Assembly: GCF_018966525.1 (NCBI RefSeq)
Contig: NZ_CP076607.1
Coordinates: 3,596,001-3,660,000 of the forward strand
DNA: 64,000 bases
DNA from: Paenibacillus sophorae
GTDB lineage: Bacteria; Bacillota; Bacilli; Paenibacillales; Paenibacillaceae
Reading direction: 5' to 3'
Shown here: one piece after another, positions 1 to 8,151 of the stretch
Position numbering within the stretch: the stretch's first letter is position 1
Layout: every line of letters begins with the position of its first letter
Position numbers and translations under genes: made by a program
Notes under the pieces: generated by a model
What the model was told of the DNA's origin: nothing
Seen by the model: only the letters and a program-made list of their open reading frames with translations
Databases searched by the model: none

Positions 1-165
1 TCTGTATTGCTGCCCATAATGCTCCATAAAATCAACCCAGGTTTCAGCTCTTCCCCATCTTCCATGAAGACAAAGAATCGTTGGCCCATCGGTTTTGGTA
101 TCCAAATAAAACAGATCGATGCTCTTCAACTTCGCAATGTTTCTGTGGATTTTGGTTTTTTCCAT
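1..165 (-). CDS. alpha/beta hydrolase, 5' end only
   Basis: This minus-strand reading frame begins at an ATG at 165 and runs off the left edge, giving 55 residues. A GGGAGTG ribosome binding site lies just upstream on the minus strand. The visible part reads as the N-terminus of an alpha/beta hydrolase: a short strand containing DGPTILCLHG followed by RWGRAETW, which is the oxyanion-hole HG segment of the family. The catalytic serine, acid and histidine lie outside the window, so substrate and exact subfamily cannot be given. It is divergent from the TerB-ATPase-helicase operon and shares its promoter region. The plus-strand frame over the same bases is a shadow. Confidence 0.75.
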   Translation of the reverse strand, partial: MEKTKIHRNIAKLKSIDLFYLDTKTDGPTILCLHGRWGRAETWVDFMEHYGQQYR

Positions 166-243
166 ATTATTCACTCCCATATTTGTCTTAATTTATTTCT
201 GCTACTAATTATAATCCGAATAAATGTTCCCATAGTAGGAATC

Positions 244-267
244 ATATCATATAATTCATGATATAAT
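244..267 (+). promoter_or_regulatory. inverted repeat overlapping a -10-like TATAAT
   Basis: ATATCAT (244-250) and ATGATAT (258-264) form a perfect 7-base inverted repeat with a 7-base spacer. Its right arm overlaps a TATAAT at 262-267. No good -35 is visible. The position between the divergent hydrolase and terB genes fits an operator, but the region is AT-rich, so chance is possible. Confidence 0.35.
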
Positions 268-279
268 GGGAGGAACTAA

Positions 280-333
280 ATGGGCGGTTCTTGTACTGCC
301 GGCAATGGAGCGGGATGGATCGATGAGCTATGA
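280..333 (+). CDS. possible 17-codon leader ORF coupled to the TerB gene
   Basis: An ATG at 280 sits 6 bases after a strong GGGAGG at 268-273 and opens a 17-codon frame ending with TGA at 331-333. The proposed TerB start (ATG 323) lies inside its last codons, so translation could be coupled. The peptide MGGSCTAGNGAGWIDEL has no family I recognise. If transcription starts from the TATAAT at 262-267 the ribosome binding site would be missing from the mRNA, which weakens the idea. Confidence 0.25.
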   Translation: MGGSCTAGNGAGWIDEL

Positions 334-2146
334 CAACAAGCCGCATTTCTCGGAGCTAACCTGGGAAGGCGATGAAAAAAATATGGCGGTGCCTTCGCGC
401 GAAGACGTTCGGGCGGAGGAAGCGAAACGAGCGGCTGAAAGGGACAAGAATCGGAGCTTGGCGGAAAAAAGCCGGAATCTGACCGAGAGGCCTGAGCAGC
501 TGAAGCTGTGGGATTTGGAGCTTCCAGGTCGCAGGGAAGGGAAGCATGACGGTCGCATAGGCGCGGCTGTGCCCCGAAGAGTCGAGACTGTACATTCAAA
601 AGGGGGCGCCCCCCGTAAAGAGATACAGTCATATGAGGATCGGAATCATATTGCATCGGCGATGGAATCCCGGAAGGAGCAGCCCATGGCCGGCCGGGAG
701 ACTTCATCTCGGATGAATCGGTCTGTAACGGAACTTCCGACGTATCCGTCTACCGATCCCGCCAGGGATGACGAACCGGCTTCCGTCTCCCGGCCGGCTA
801 CGACGGAAAGCCAGTTCGTAGAGCGTGCTAGAGAGCTGGCCAATTATACCGAGGCGTCGGCTGATTTCGTCAAGTTCAAGAGCTACTGGCCAACCTATGG
901 GCACATGACCGGTCCGCAGACTAAATGGTACTTTTATTGGCGGAATGAAGTACGTCACGGCCGTTATCCCGAAACCGATCTGTCTTATATTTTTCTGCAT
1001 GTATATGAGCTGATCAATGGTGTCGGCTGGGATACGCCGCTGAACGGCTATGAACAGCTATCCGGATTATGGGAAGCGTACCGCGGCACCTTCAAACGTC
1101 TGGATCACTATCTAGGGGGCTGGATTGCGGATTTCTCCTTTATCCACGAATTGAATATTCCGCTGCGGGAAATTGTCGTCCGGGCCAAAGGTCTGGGCGG
1201 AGACTTGGCGGAACTGGAGCTGGCGCGCTGCCTTACGTCTACGCCGGAGCAGCTGACTTTGCCCGCACTGTCGCTGATGTCGGACTATGATATAACCAAA
1301 TCGAAGTTCTACGCGGGTCCGGGGAATGAAACATTGGAACGCTTTGTTCCGAAGGTAGTGGCCCTAGTCGATGCTTATGTAAAGCGCAAGCACGGTACTT
1401 CGCTGCTTGAAATGTTCCCCCCGGACCCTCCGGTGACAAGGGAGCGCTACTTATTCCGCAGTGCCGTCTACGATATTTCCCTGTACGGTTATTCCATCCT
1501 CGTTCCTGTCATCCGCATCAGCAAATCCCCGCCGCTGCGGAGCCTGGTTACCCGTCTGTTTCGGCTTACGGAGAATAAGCTCCGCGCGCTGATGGACTTT
1601 CGGGGCCGCCTAAAGGGGATAACCATAGACAAAGACATCGAGGAGCTTGTCAGCAAATTCCTAGAACGGGAATTCCGCAAGGCGGAACGGGAAGAGAAAG
1701 GGCCGGATATTGTTATTGACAGGGACAGGCTGGAACAGCTGCAAAGCGACTCGAATGTCGTCCGTCAACTGCTGACGGTGGAAGAACCGGCAGAGGAGAA
1801 GCCCTCCGTTGATTGGTCTGTGACAGACCTGTCAACTGTGGAGGCGTGGATTCCGAAAAAGCAGGAGCCGGCGGAGGAGCTTCAGGCATCAGAGAGCGGG
1901 GCTAGAAACGAATGGGAAGCATTGGCCGAGGCGCTTAGTCCTTTGCAGCTTGAAGCTGTGCTGGCTCTGTCCGGACCGGAAGGCCCGGATGCGCTGCACA
2001 GACTGGCCGCTGCTCACGCGGCGCTGCCCGACCTGCTGATTGACGAAATTAACGAAATCGCTATGGATCTGCTTGGCGACCTGCTAATCGACGGCGAAGA
2101 GCTCTCGCCCGAATATGCATCCATGCTGCACTTTTTTAAGAGGTGA
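323..2146 (+). CDS. TerB-N / TerB-C domain protein
   Basis: A protein of about 607 residues. The first ~170 residues are charged and low in complexity. A TerB-N domain follows, recognisable from its conserved aromatic run (FKSYWPTYGHMTGPQTKWYF, then YWRNEVRHGRY) and the YIFLHVYELIN helix. The C-terminus (PLQLEAVLALSG to the IDGEEL region) resembles TerB-C. Such proteins belong to the Ter-related stress/defence protein families and are not enzymes by sequence. The start is uncertain: ATG 266 has no ribosome binding site and ATG 305 is possible; I prefer ATG 323, which is preceded by GGAG/GGATGG. It is first in a three-gene operon, and the next gene starts 8 bases after its stop, suggesting it works with the ATPase and helicase. 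Domain call is confident, function inferred. Confidence 0.75.
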   Translation: MSYDNKPHFSELTWEGDEKNMAVPSREDVRAEEAKRAAERDKNRSLAEKSRNLTERPEQLKLWDLELPGRREGKHDGRIGAAVPRRVETVHSKGGAPRKEIQSYEDRNHIASAMESRKEQPMAGRETSSRMNRSVTELPTYPSTDPARDDEPASVSRPATTESQFVERARELANYTEASADFVKFKSYWPTYGHMTGPQTKWYFYWRNEVRHGRYPETDLSYIFLHVYELINGVGWDTPLNGYEQLSGLWEAYRGTFKRLDHYLGGWIADFSFIHELNIPLREIVVRAKGLGGDLAELELARCLTSTPEQLTLPALSLMSDYDITKSKFYAGPGNETLERFVPKVVALVDAYVKRKHGTSLLEMFPPDPPVTRERYLFRSAVYDISLYGYSILVPVIRISKSPPLRSLVTRLFRLTENKLRALMDFRGRLKGITIDKDIEELVSKFLEREFRKAEREEKGPDIVIDRDRLEQLQSDSNVVRQLLTVEEPAEEKPSVDWSVTDLSTVEAWIPKKQEPAEELQASESGARNEWEALAEALSPLQLEAVLALSGPEGPDALHRLAAAHAALPDLLIDEINEIAMDLLGDLLIDGEELSPEYASMLHFFKR

Positions 2147-2154
2147 GACCTGAA

Positions 2155-3474
2155 ATGAACGAACTTAAAATACCTAGAAGAATGACAACGGCACTGGTCA
2201 ATTCCCTTACGGCAGGCGTTGTTCCCCGCATCGGGCTGGAGCATGTCGCCGTCGGCCGCCGCGCGGAGATCGAATCGATTCTGTGCGATCTTGACAACAT
2301 TGCCGAAGGAGGCGCAGCCTTCAAACTCATTACGGGCAAATACGGCAGCGGCAAAAGCTTTCTGCTGCAGATGATCCGCAATTACGCGATGGACCGCGGC
2401 TTCGCAGTTGCCGACGCGGATCTGTCTCCCGAGCGGAGACTGGTCGGCACCAAAGGACAGGGACTGGCTACTTATAAGGAGCTGTTGAGCCACTTGTCCA
2501 CCCGAACCCGCCCGGACGGCGGAGCGCTGGAAGCTATTCTGCAAAAATGGATTTCTTCTCTTCAGCAGAAGATTATGCAGGAACAGGGGATAGACCCCGG
2601 GAATACGGCTTTTGCCGCCGAAGTCGAGAAGGAAATTTATGCCGTCGCATCGGATATGCGCAGTCTTGTACACGGCTTCGACTTCGCCAAGGTGCTGGCG
2701 GCTTACTGGAACGGCCACAAGCTTGGAGACGAAGACCTTAAGCAGGACGCGCTGCGCTGGCTTCGCGGCGAATTCGCCACACGCACGGAATCCCGCAAGG
2801 CGCTGGGCGTCGGCGTCATTATCGATGACGACAACTGGTACGACTATATGAAGCTGTGGGCGGAATTTTCCGCAGCCATTGGCTACAAGGGGCTGCTGCT
2901 GTTCATCGATGAAGGCGTCAATCTGTATAAAATTACGAACAGCGTGTCAAGGCAGAGCAACTATGAGAAGCTGCTGACCATGTTCAATGACACGATGCAG
3001 GGTAAGGCGGAGCATCTCGGGATATTTCTCGGCGGAACGCCGCAGTTTGTCGAGGATCACCGGCGCGGACTGTTTAGCTACGAGGCGCTGCGGTCCAGAC
3101 TTGTGGCTGGCCGGTACGGATTCGCTGCTCCGGGCAATTTTTCAGGGCCGATCATTCCGCTCGAGATGCTGTCTTCCGAAGAAATTCTCGTTCTGCTGCA
3201 AAGGCTGAGGGATATCCATGCGCTGCATTACGGCTATCCGTCCGCGTTGACCGATGAACAGCTTGTGCATTTTATGGAGGAAGCCTCGTCGAGACTCGGA
3301 GCGGAAGAACTGTTGACGCCCCGTGAGCTCGTGCGCGATTTCATGGATTTGCTGCATACGCTGCACGGCAATCCGGAAGCCTCCTTTGCGAGCCTCGTTG
3401 GAGAACGGACCGGAAAGTCCGATAAAGGCAAGGACCCATCGATGGACGATCTGCTGGCGGAGTTTGAGCTATGA
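2155..3474 (+). CDS. BREX-associated BrxD-like P-loop ATPase (DUF2791 type)
   Basis: A 439-residue P-loop ATPase. Walker A is GKYGSGKS at residues 61-68 and Walker B is LLLFIDE at 247-253, followed by GVNLYK, the form typical of the BrxC/BrxD ATP-binding family. The start is the ATG at 2155, with AGGTGAG at 2141-2147 placed 7 bases upstream; an in-frame GTG at 2143 is less likely. Its stop overlaps the helicase start by 4 bases (ATGA), so the two are translationally coupled. In BREX and related islands this ATPase type is paired with an Lhr-like helicase, as here. No other BREX gene (pglX, pglZ, brxL, brxC) is visible. A nucleic-acid or partner-loading ATPase role is inferred. Confidence 0.8.
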   Translation: MNELKIPRRMTTALVNSLTAGVVPRIGLEHVAVGRRAEIESILCDLDNIAEGGAAFKLITGKYGSGKSFLLQMIRNYAMDRGFAVADADLSPERRLVGTKGQGLATYKELLSHLSTRTRPDGGALEAILQKWISSLQQKIMQEQGIDPGNTAFAAEVEKEIYAVASDMRSLVHGFDFAKVLAAYWNGHKLGDEDLKQDALRWLRGEFATRTESRKALGVGVIIDDDNWYDYMKLWAEFSAAIGYKGLLLFIDEGVNLYKITNSVSRQSNYEKLLTMFNDTMQGKAEHLGIFLGGTPQFVEDHRRGLFSYEALRSRLVAGRYGFAAPGNFSGPIIPLEMLSSEEILVLLQRLRDIHALHYGYPSALTDEQLVHFMEEASSRLGAEELLTPRELVRDFMDLLHTLHGNPEASFASLVGERTGKSDKGKDPSMDDLLAEFEL

Positions 3475-5666
3475 GCGACAATCCGTTCTATCGGTTGGCG
3501 CCGTTTATCAAAGAGTTTATTTACAAAAACCGCTGGGAGACGCTGCGCGAAGCGCAGGTGGACGCCTGCCGGGTGCTGCTGGAATCGCCGGATCATCTGC
3601 TGATTGCATCGGGAACCGCATCCGGTAAGACGGAGGCGGCTTTTTTCCCTGCGCTGACGGAACTTTACGAGAAACCCTCTTCTTCGGTAGGGATACTATA
3701 TATCGCCCCGCTCAAGGCGCTGATCAACGACCAATTTGCCCGGTTGAACGACCTGCTGCTGGAAGGCGGCATTCCTGTATGGCATTGGCATGGCGATGTG
3801 CCGCAGGCCGAGAAGACGAAGCTGATGAAGAATCCCTCCGGTGTGCTTCAGATTACCCCCGAGTCGCTGGAAGGCCTGCTGATGAACCGTCCGAATGCCA
3901 TTCCGGCGCTGTTCGGTGATCTGCGCTTTATCATTATCGACGAAGTGCATGCCTTTATGGGCGCCGACCGGGGAATCCAGGTGCTCAGCCTCCTGACAAG
4001 AATCTCCCGCATGGCGGGCTGTTCGCCGCGCCGAATCGGGCTTTCGGCCACGCTCAGCGATTATGACACCGCCACGCGCTGGCTTGCCGCAGGGACGCGG
4101 GAGCAGGTGCAGGTATCCGCGCCGCAGGGCGGAAGGAAGCTGCGCTTAAGCATCGAGCATTTTTCTTTTCCCGATGCCAGGGACGAGAAGCAGTCCGAGC
4201 AGCTGGAGCTTGCCCGCAAGGCGTATTATGACTATATTTACGACCATACCAGGCTCAAAAAAGCGCTTATCTTCACCAACAGCCGTACCGATGCGGAAAC
4301 GGCGATCCTTGAAATGAGGCGCATCGCGGCGAAGCGCCAGGAACCGGACGTGTTCCACGTCCACCACGGCAGTATTTCCGCGATGCTGCGGGAGGAGGCG
4401 GAGGCCGCGCTCCGCGAGGGCCCCGGTGCGGCGGTCGCCGCAGCGACGCTCACGCTGGAGCTGGGCATCGATCTTGGCGAGCTGGAGCGGGTCATGCAGC
4501 TCGGGGCGCCTTACAGCTGCTCCAGCTTTGTGCAGCGGCTGGGCCGTTCGGGCCGGCGGGGCGACGCCGCCGCGGAGATGATGTTCGTCACGCCGGAGGA
4601 AGAAGACGAAGAAGCGCAGCTGCCGGCGCGCATGCCCTGGACCCTGCTCCGGGCAATCGCCGTTATTGAGCTGTATGTGCGGGAGAGATGGGTCGAGCCT
4701 CTATCGGTCCGGCAAATGCCGGTCGGGCTGCTGTACCATCAGACGATGAGCATCCTCAAGAGCATGGGCGAGGCTGAGCCGGAGGATCTCCGCGATGCCG
4801 TTCTCTCCCTCCCTTCTTTTAAAGGGTTCAGCGAAGATGATTATGATGCCTTTATGGCTTACCAGCTTGGACTGGGTCAGATTAAGCAAATGGACGAAGG
4901 CAGTCTATTGATCGGACTTGGAGGAGAGAAAATCGTAAACAATTTCCGCTTTCTGGCTGTCTTCAAGGACGATGAGGAGCATGTCGTATATAACGGCACG
5001 GAAGAAATCGGCTCAATTACGACCGTGCCACCGCCGGGTTACTGCTTCACGCTGGCTGGCAAGCTGTGGAAGGTGGAAGAGGTCGACAACCGCCACAAGG
5101 CGGTGTATGTGAAGTCATCACGCGGCAAAGTCGATACGTTGTGGCTTGGCGCGGGCGGCGACGTGCATACCCGGATTATGACCAAAATCCGGGAAATTCT
5201 TGGCGATTCGGCCCTGTACCCGTATCTCGCGCCGAGAGCGGCGGCCCGGCTCGAACGGGCACGGCGGCTGGCGCGGGAGAGCGGGCTGCTTCAGCGCTCC
5301 GTGCTTCCGGCAGGAGGGGACTCGCTGTTCATTTTGCCCTGGGCGGGCAGCCGGACATTCCGCACGCTGGAGCGGCTGCTGAAGCATCAGCTGACGCGTC
5401 CGCTAGGCCTGCGCTCGGTAGTGCCGATGGAGCCGTATTACATGGTCGTCGCTGGAAAGGCGGACGCCGACTGGCTGGAGGCTTCCATCATGGAAGCAAG
5501 CTCCGGCGGGCTCGACCCGCTTGCTCTGCTGGCGCCGGGCGAAGCCCCATACCTCGGGAAATACGACGAATGGATTCCCCAAGATCTTCTGCGCAAAGCT
5601 TTTTCCGTAGATGGACTGGATGTGCCTGGCTTCCATGAGATGGTGCAGCGATGGCGGAAGGACTGA
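3471..5666 (+). CDS. Lhr/BrxHI-like superfamily 2 DEVH-box helicase
   Basis: A 731-residue SF2 helicase. Motif I is GTASGKT at residues 48-54, motif II is DEVH at 157-160, motif III is SAT at 192-194 and motif VI is QRLGRSGRR at 355-363. The ~350 residues after the two RecA domains form a large C-terminal region as in Lhr-like and BrxHI helicases. It should use ATP to translocate on or unwind nucleic acid. It starts on the ATGA that overlaps the ATPase stop and closes the operon; an intrinsic terminator follows. No nuclease domain is apparent. Together with the TerB and ATPase genes it looks like a self-contained defence or stress module; that is inference from gene content. Confidence 0.85.
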   Translation: MSDNPFYRLAPFIKEFIYKNRWETLREAQVDACRVLLESPDHLLIASGTASGKTEAAFFPALTELYEKPSSSVGILYIAPLKALINDQFARLNDLLLEGGIPVWHWHGDVPQAEKTKLMKNPSGVLQITPESLEGLLMNRPNAIPALFGDLRFIIIDEVHAFMGADRGIQVLSLLTRISRMAGCSPRRIGLSATLSDYDTATRWLAAGTREQVQVSAPQGGRKLRLSIEHFSFPDARDEKQSEQLELARKAYYDYIYDHTRLKKALIFTNSRTDAETAILEMRRIAAKRQEPDVFHVHHGSISAMLREEAEAALREGPGAAVAAATLTLELGIDLGELERVMQLGAPYSCSSFVQRLGRSGRRGDAAAEMMFVTPEEEDEEAQLPARMPWTLLRAIAVIELYVRERWVEPLSVRQMPVGLLYHQTMSILKSMGEAEPEDLRDAVLSLPSFKGFSEDDYDAFMAYQLGLGQIKQMDEGSLLIGLGGEKIVNNFRFLAVFKDDEEHVVYNGTEEIGSITTVPPPGYCFTLAGKLWKVEEVDNRHKAVYVKSSRGKVDTLWLGAGGDVHTRIMTKIREILGDSALYPYLAPRAAARLERARRLARESGLLQRSVLPAGGDSLFILPWAGSRTFRTLERLLKHQLTRPLGLRSVVPMEPYYMVVAGKADADWLEASIMEASSGGLDPLALLAPGEAPYLGKYDEWIPQDLLRKAFSVDGLDVPGFHEMVQRWRKD

Positions 5667-5684
5667 TCTCATCTAATATTACTA

Positions 5685-5725
5685 AAAAACTCCCGGTCCG
5701 CTGGCATCAGCAGATGGGAGTTTTT
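5685..5725. terminator. bidirectional intrinsic terminator
   Basis: AAAAACTCCC (5685-5694) and GGGAGTTTTT (5716-5725) form a perfect 10-base stem whose A and T tracts serve both strands. It separates the helicase (plus) from the permease (minus), which converge here. Confidence 0.85.
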
Positions 5726-5759
5726 GCTTAAGGATTATTTATCTATAAATCCGAATCTG

Positions 5760-6836
5760 TTACAGCACTGCCGCGCCTACAGCGCCTCCGAGAATACCGG
5801 CTGCTACGACGGAGATGAAGACAAACCATACAACCCGGCGCGGAAAGGAGCGGTAAACCATAAGCAGCGAAGGCAGGCTGATGGCCGGCAGAGTCACGAG
5901 CAGCGCTCCGGCAACGCCCGCGCCGAATCCGAAGGAAAGAAAGGTTCCGATAATCGGAATTTCCGCAGCCGTCGGAATGACAAACAGGGTGCCGGCGATG
6001 GCGAAGACCAGAACGGCGAGAATACCACTGGCAATTCCGGTTCCCAGGGAAGGGAACATCCATGCCCGTGCAGCTCCCAGCAGCAGAACCGTAATGATAT
6101 AGGCCGGAACAACGGCCAGCAGCATTCTAACGGCGGCGGCGGCCCAGCGGACCAGCAACGGGCCTTGCGGCGCGGAAGCTTCCACGACTGGCTTGGCCAG
6201 CGTATCGGGAACCTGCGTGTTCCCGGCGAATTTATTGGCCAGATAGCTGACACCAAACGTGAGAATCAGTCCAAATACGATTCGCATCAGTGTGAACTTC
6301 CAAGATAATACAAAGGTCATGAAAATGAGCGTTGCCGGGTTCAAGACGGGATTGCCAATCCAGAACGCAAGCGCGGCGCCTACCGATACGTTTTTCTTGC
6401 GCAGGCCGACGGCTATCGGTGCGGCACAGCATGAGCACATCATGCCGGGTAGAGAAGCAAGTCCAGCGATCGCTGTACTCTTGAAGTTAGCCTTTCCCAG
6501 AACCCGCAGCAGCCACTTGGACGGGATAAGGACCTGCACAAGCGAACCGAGCAGAATACCGAGCACAGCGGCTTTCCATACGGATTTGAAATACGCGGCT
6601 GCATAATCCAAAGCAGCTTGCAGCGAAGGTGCGGGAGCCGTGGCTTCCTTGCCGGTCATAATGGAAGAACCAATAGAATGCTCGGCAGCAGCCTTAAATG
6701 CCTTGTGATAATAGGGCCACCATTTGACATAGGAGAGTCCGGCCACGGCAATGACCAGAAAAATGACCGCAAGCGTAATGGCTTTATAGTCCTTTGGTTT
6801 ATTGGAATACGTTGAACCGTTTGTTACAGGTGACAT
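5760..6836 (-). CDS. ArsP/YraQ-family permease (PF03773 type)
   Basis: A 358-residue integral membrane protein with many hydrophobic helices. The first helix is near residues 20-40 (AITLAVIFLVIAVAGLSY). The family mark is the MCSCCAAPIAVGLRKK segment and the downstream NPVLNPAT, with a second related half near the C-terminus. Relatives include ArsP, which exports trivalent organoarsenicals, and permeases of unknown substrate, so a metal(loid) or thiol-reactive substrate is plausible but not shown. It stands alone, convergent with the helicase operon and divergent from selD. The arsenic loci lie about 45 kb away, so no direct link is claimed. Confidence 0.75.
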   Translation of the reverse strand: MSPVTNGSTYSNKPKDYKAITLAVIFLVIAVAGLSYVKWWPYYHKAFKAAAEHSIGSSIMTGKEATAPAPSLQAALDYAAAYFKSVWKAAVLGILLGSLVQVLIPSKWLLRVLGKANFKSTAIAGLASLPGMMCSCCAAPIAVGLRKKNVSVGAALAFWIGNPVLNPATLIFMTFVLSWKFTLMRIVFGLILTFGVSYLANKFAGNTQVPDTLAKPVVEASAPQGPLLVRWAAAAVRMLLAVVPAYIITVLLLGAARAWMFPSLGTGIASGILAVLVFAIAGTLFVIPTAAEIPIIGTFLSFGFGAGVAGALLVTLPAISLPSLLMVYRSFPRRVVWFVFISVVAAGILGGAVGAAVL

Positions 6837-7000
6837 AGCGACGAATTACCCCCATCTTTTTATTTCAAATTTCATAATTATAGCATAATCAGGTATTAAG
6901 GGAAGCACTATTTTGCGCAACGTTGTTAGGATCGTGTAATATAGAAGGTACTATTGTTTTCCATTTCACGAATACTCGAAATGAAGGAGTTGGGTCTTCA

Positions 7001-8050
7001 ATGTCTCTTGCCGAACCTATTAAACTAACCTCGTTATCCTCCAAGGGAGGCTGCGGCTGCAAAATCGGTCCCGCCGATCTGATGCAGGTTCTCCGAAATT
7101 TGCCGAAATCGGTGCCGAATCCCGATCTACTGGTCGGACTCGAAACAAGCGATGATGCGGGAGTGTACCGTCTAAGCGATGAGCTGGCGCTGGTGCAGAC
7201 GGTCGATTTCTTTACGCCGATTGTTGACGATCCATACTCATTCGGCCAAATCGCCGCTGCCAATGCATTGAGCGATATCTACGCCATGGGAGGCAAGCCG
7301 CTGACCGTGCTTAATATCGTCGCATTTCCCATTTCCACACTGGATAAGAGCATTCTGGCCGATATTCTTCGCGGCGCCGCGGATAAGGTAAGCGAAGCGG
7401 GCGCTACGCTGGTAGGCGGCCATTCCATCGATGACAAGGAGCCGAAATTCGGCCTTGCCGTCACCGGACTCGTCCATCCAGACAAAGTGCGGACCAATTC
7501 CGCCGCGCGTCCAGGGGACAAACTAATCCTCACCAAGCCGATCGGGGTTGGCATTCTGACAACCTCGATTAAGAAAAGCCAGCTGTCACCCGAAGAAACA
7601 GTACGTCTGACAGCGGTCATGTCCACACTTAACAAGACGGCGGCAGAAGTCATGAGCTCGTACGAAGTCCACGCCTGCACGGACGTAACAGGCTTCGGCC
7701 TGCTCGGACATGCCTCGGAAATGGCCAAGGGAAGCGGCAACGGACTCGTAATCCGCAGGGAAGCCGTTCCGGTGCTGCCGAGAGTCCGCGAGCTGGCGCA
7801 GCAGGGCTTCGTTCCAGGCGGAACCCGCAACAATTACGCCCATCTGGAAGGCTCGATTATTTATCCGGAATCGCTGGATCAGATCGACCGCTATATTTTA
7901 TGCGATGCCGTCACCTCGGGAGGGTTGCTGATCTCCGTTGCCGGGCATGACAGCGAAGCGCTGCTGAGCGATCTGGCAGCCGCAGGAGTCGAAGCCGCAA
8001 TAATTGGAGAAGTTACCGCCGAGCACCCGGGGCAGATTACTGTCTTATAA
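7001..8050 (+). CDS. selD: selenide, water dikinase
   Basis: A 349-residue SelD that makes selenophosphate from selenide and ATP. The N-terminal active loop KGGCGCKIGP contains Cys18 and Lys21, matching the family Cys/Sec and Lys. TGC encodes Cys18, so this is the Cys form and needs no Sec insertion. The AIRS-type ATP-binding pattern (DDAGVY, FFTPIVDDPY) follows. I start at ATG 7001, preceded by AAGGAG, rather than at the upstream start at 6923, which adds 26 non-conserved residues. The next gene is the selenouridine synthase that consumes selenophosphate, so the pair is a complete route from selenide to tRNA selenouridine. Confidence 0.95.
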   Translation: MSLAEPIKLTSLSSKGGCGCKIGPADLMQVLRNLPKSVPNPDLLVGLETSDDAGVYRLSDELALVQTVDFFTPIVDDPYSFGQIAAANALSDIYAMGGKPLTVLNIVAFPISTLDKSILADILRGAADKVSEAGATLVGGHSIDDKEPKFGLAVTGLVHPDKVRTNSAARPGDKLILTKPIGVGILTTSIKKSQLSPEETVRLTAVMSTLNKTAAEVMSSYEVHACTDVTGFGLLGHASEMAKGSGNGLVIRREAVPVLPRVRELAQQGFVPGGTRNNYAHLEGSIIYPESLDQIDRYILCDAVTSGGLLISVAGHDSEALLSDLAAAGVEAAIIGEVTAEHPGQITVL

Positions 8051-8151
8051 AGGTCCGGTTCAGCTGTATAAGACGAGGGTATACGGTCACCGGATGCACC
8101 TGACGGCTTTGGGGTCGCATTCACAGTAGGACACAAGAAGGAGAGAGACTA

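Noticed and set aside
7..261. 84-codon plus-strand frame at the left edge
   Set aside because: It is antisense to the clear alpha/beta hydrolase N-terminus on the minus strand and has no family pattern.
2014..2718. 234-codon minus-strand frame inside the ATPase gene
   Set aside because: It overlaps the confirmed TerB and BrxD-like coding regions and shows no domain; GC-rich third positions create such frames.
7050..7070. Possible selenocysteine codon in selD
   Set aside because: The codon at the Sec/Cys position is TGC, so it is the Cys form; no TGA in frame.
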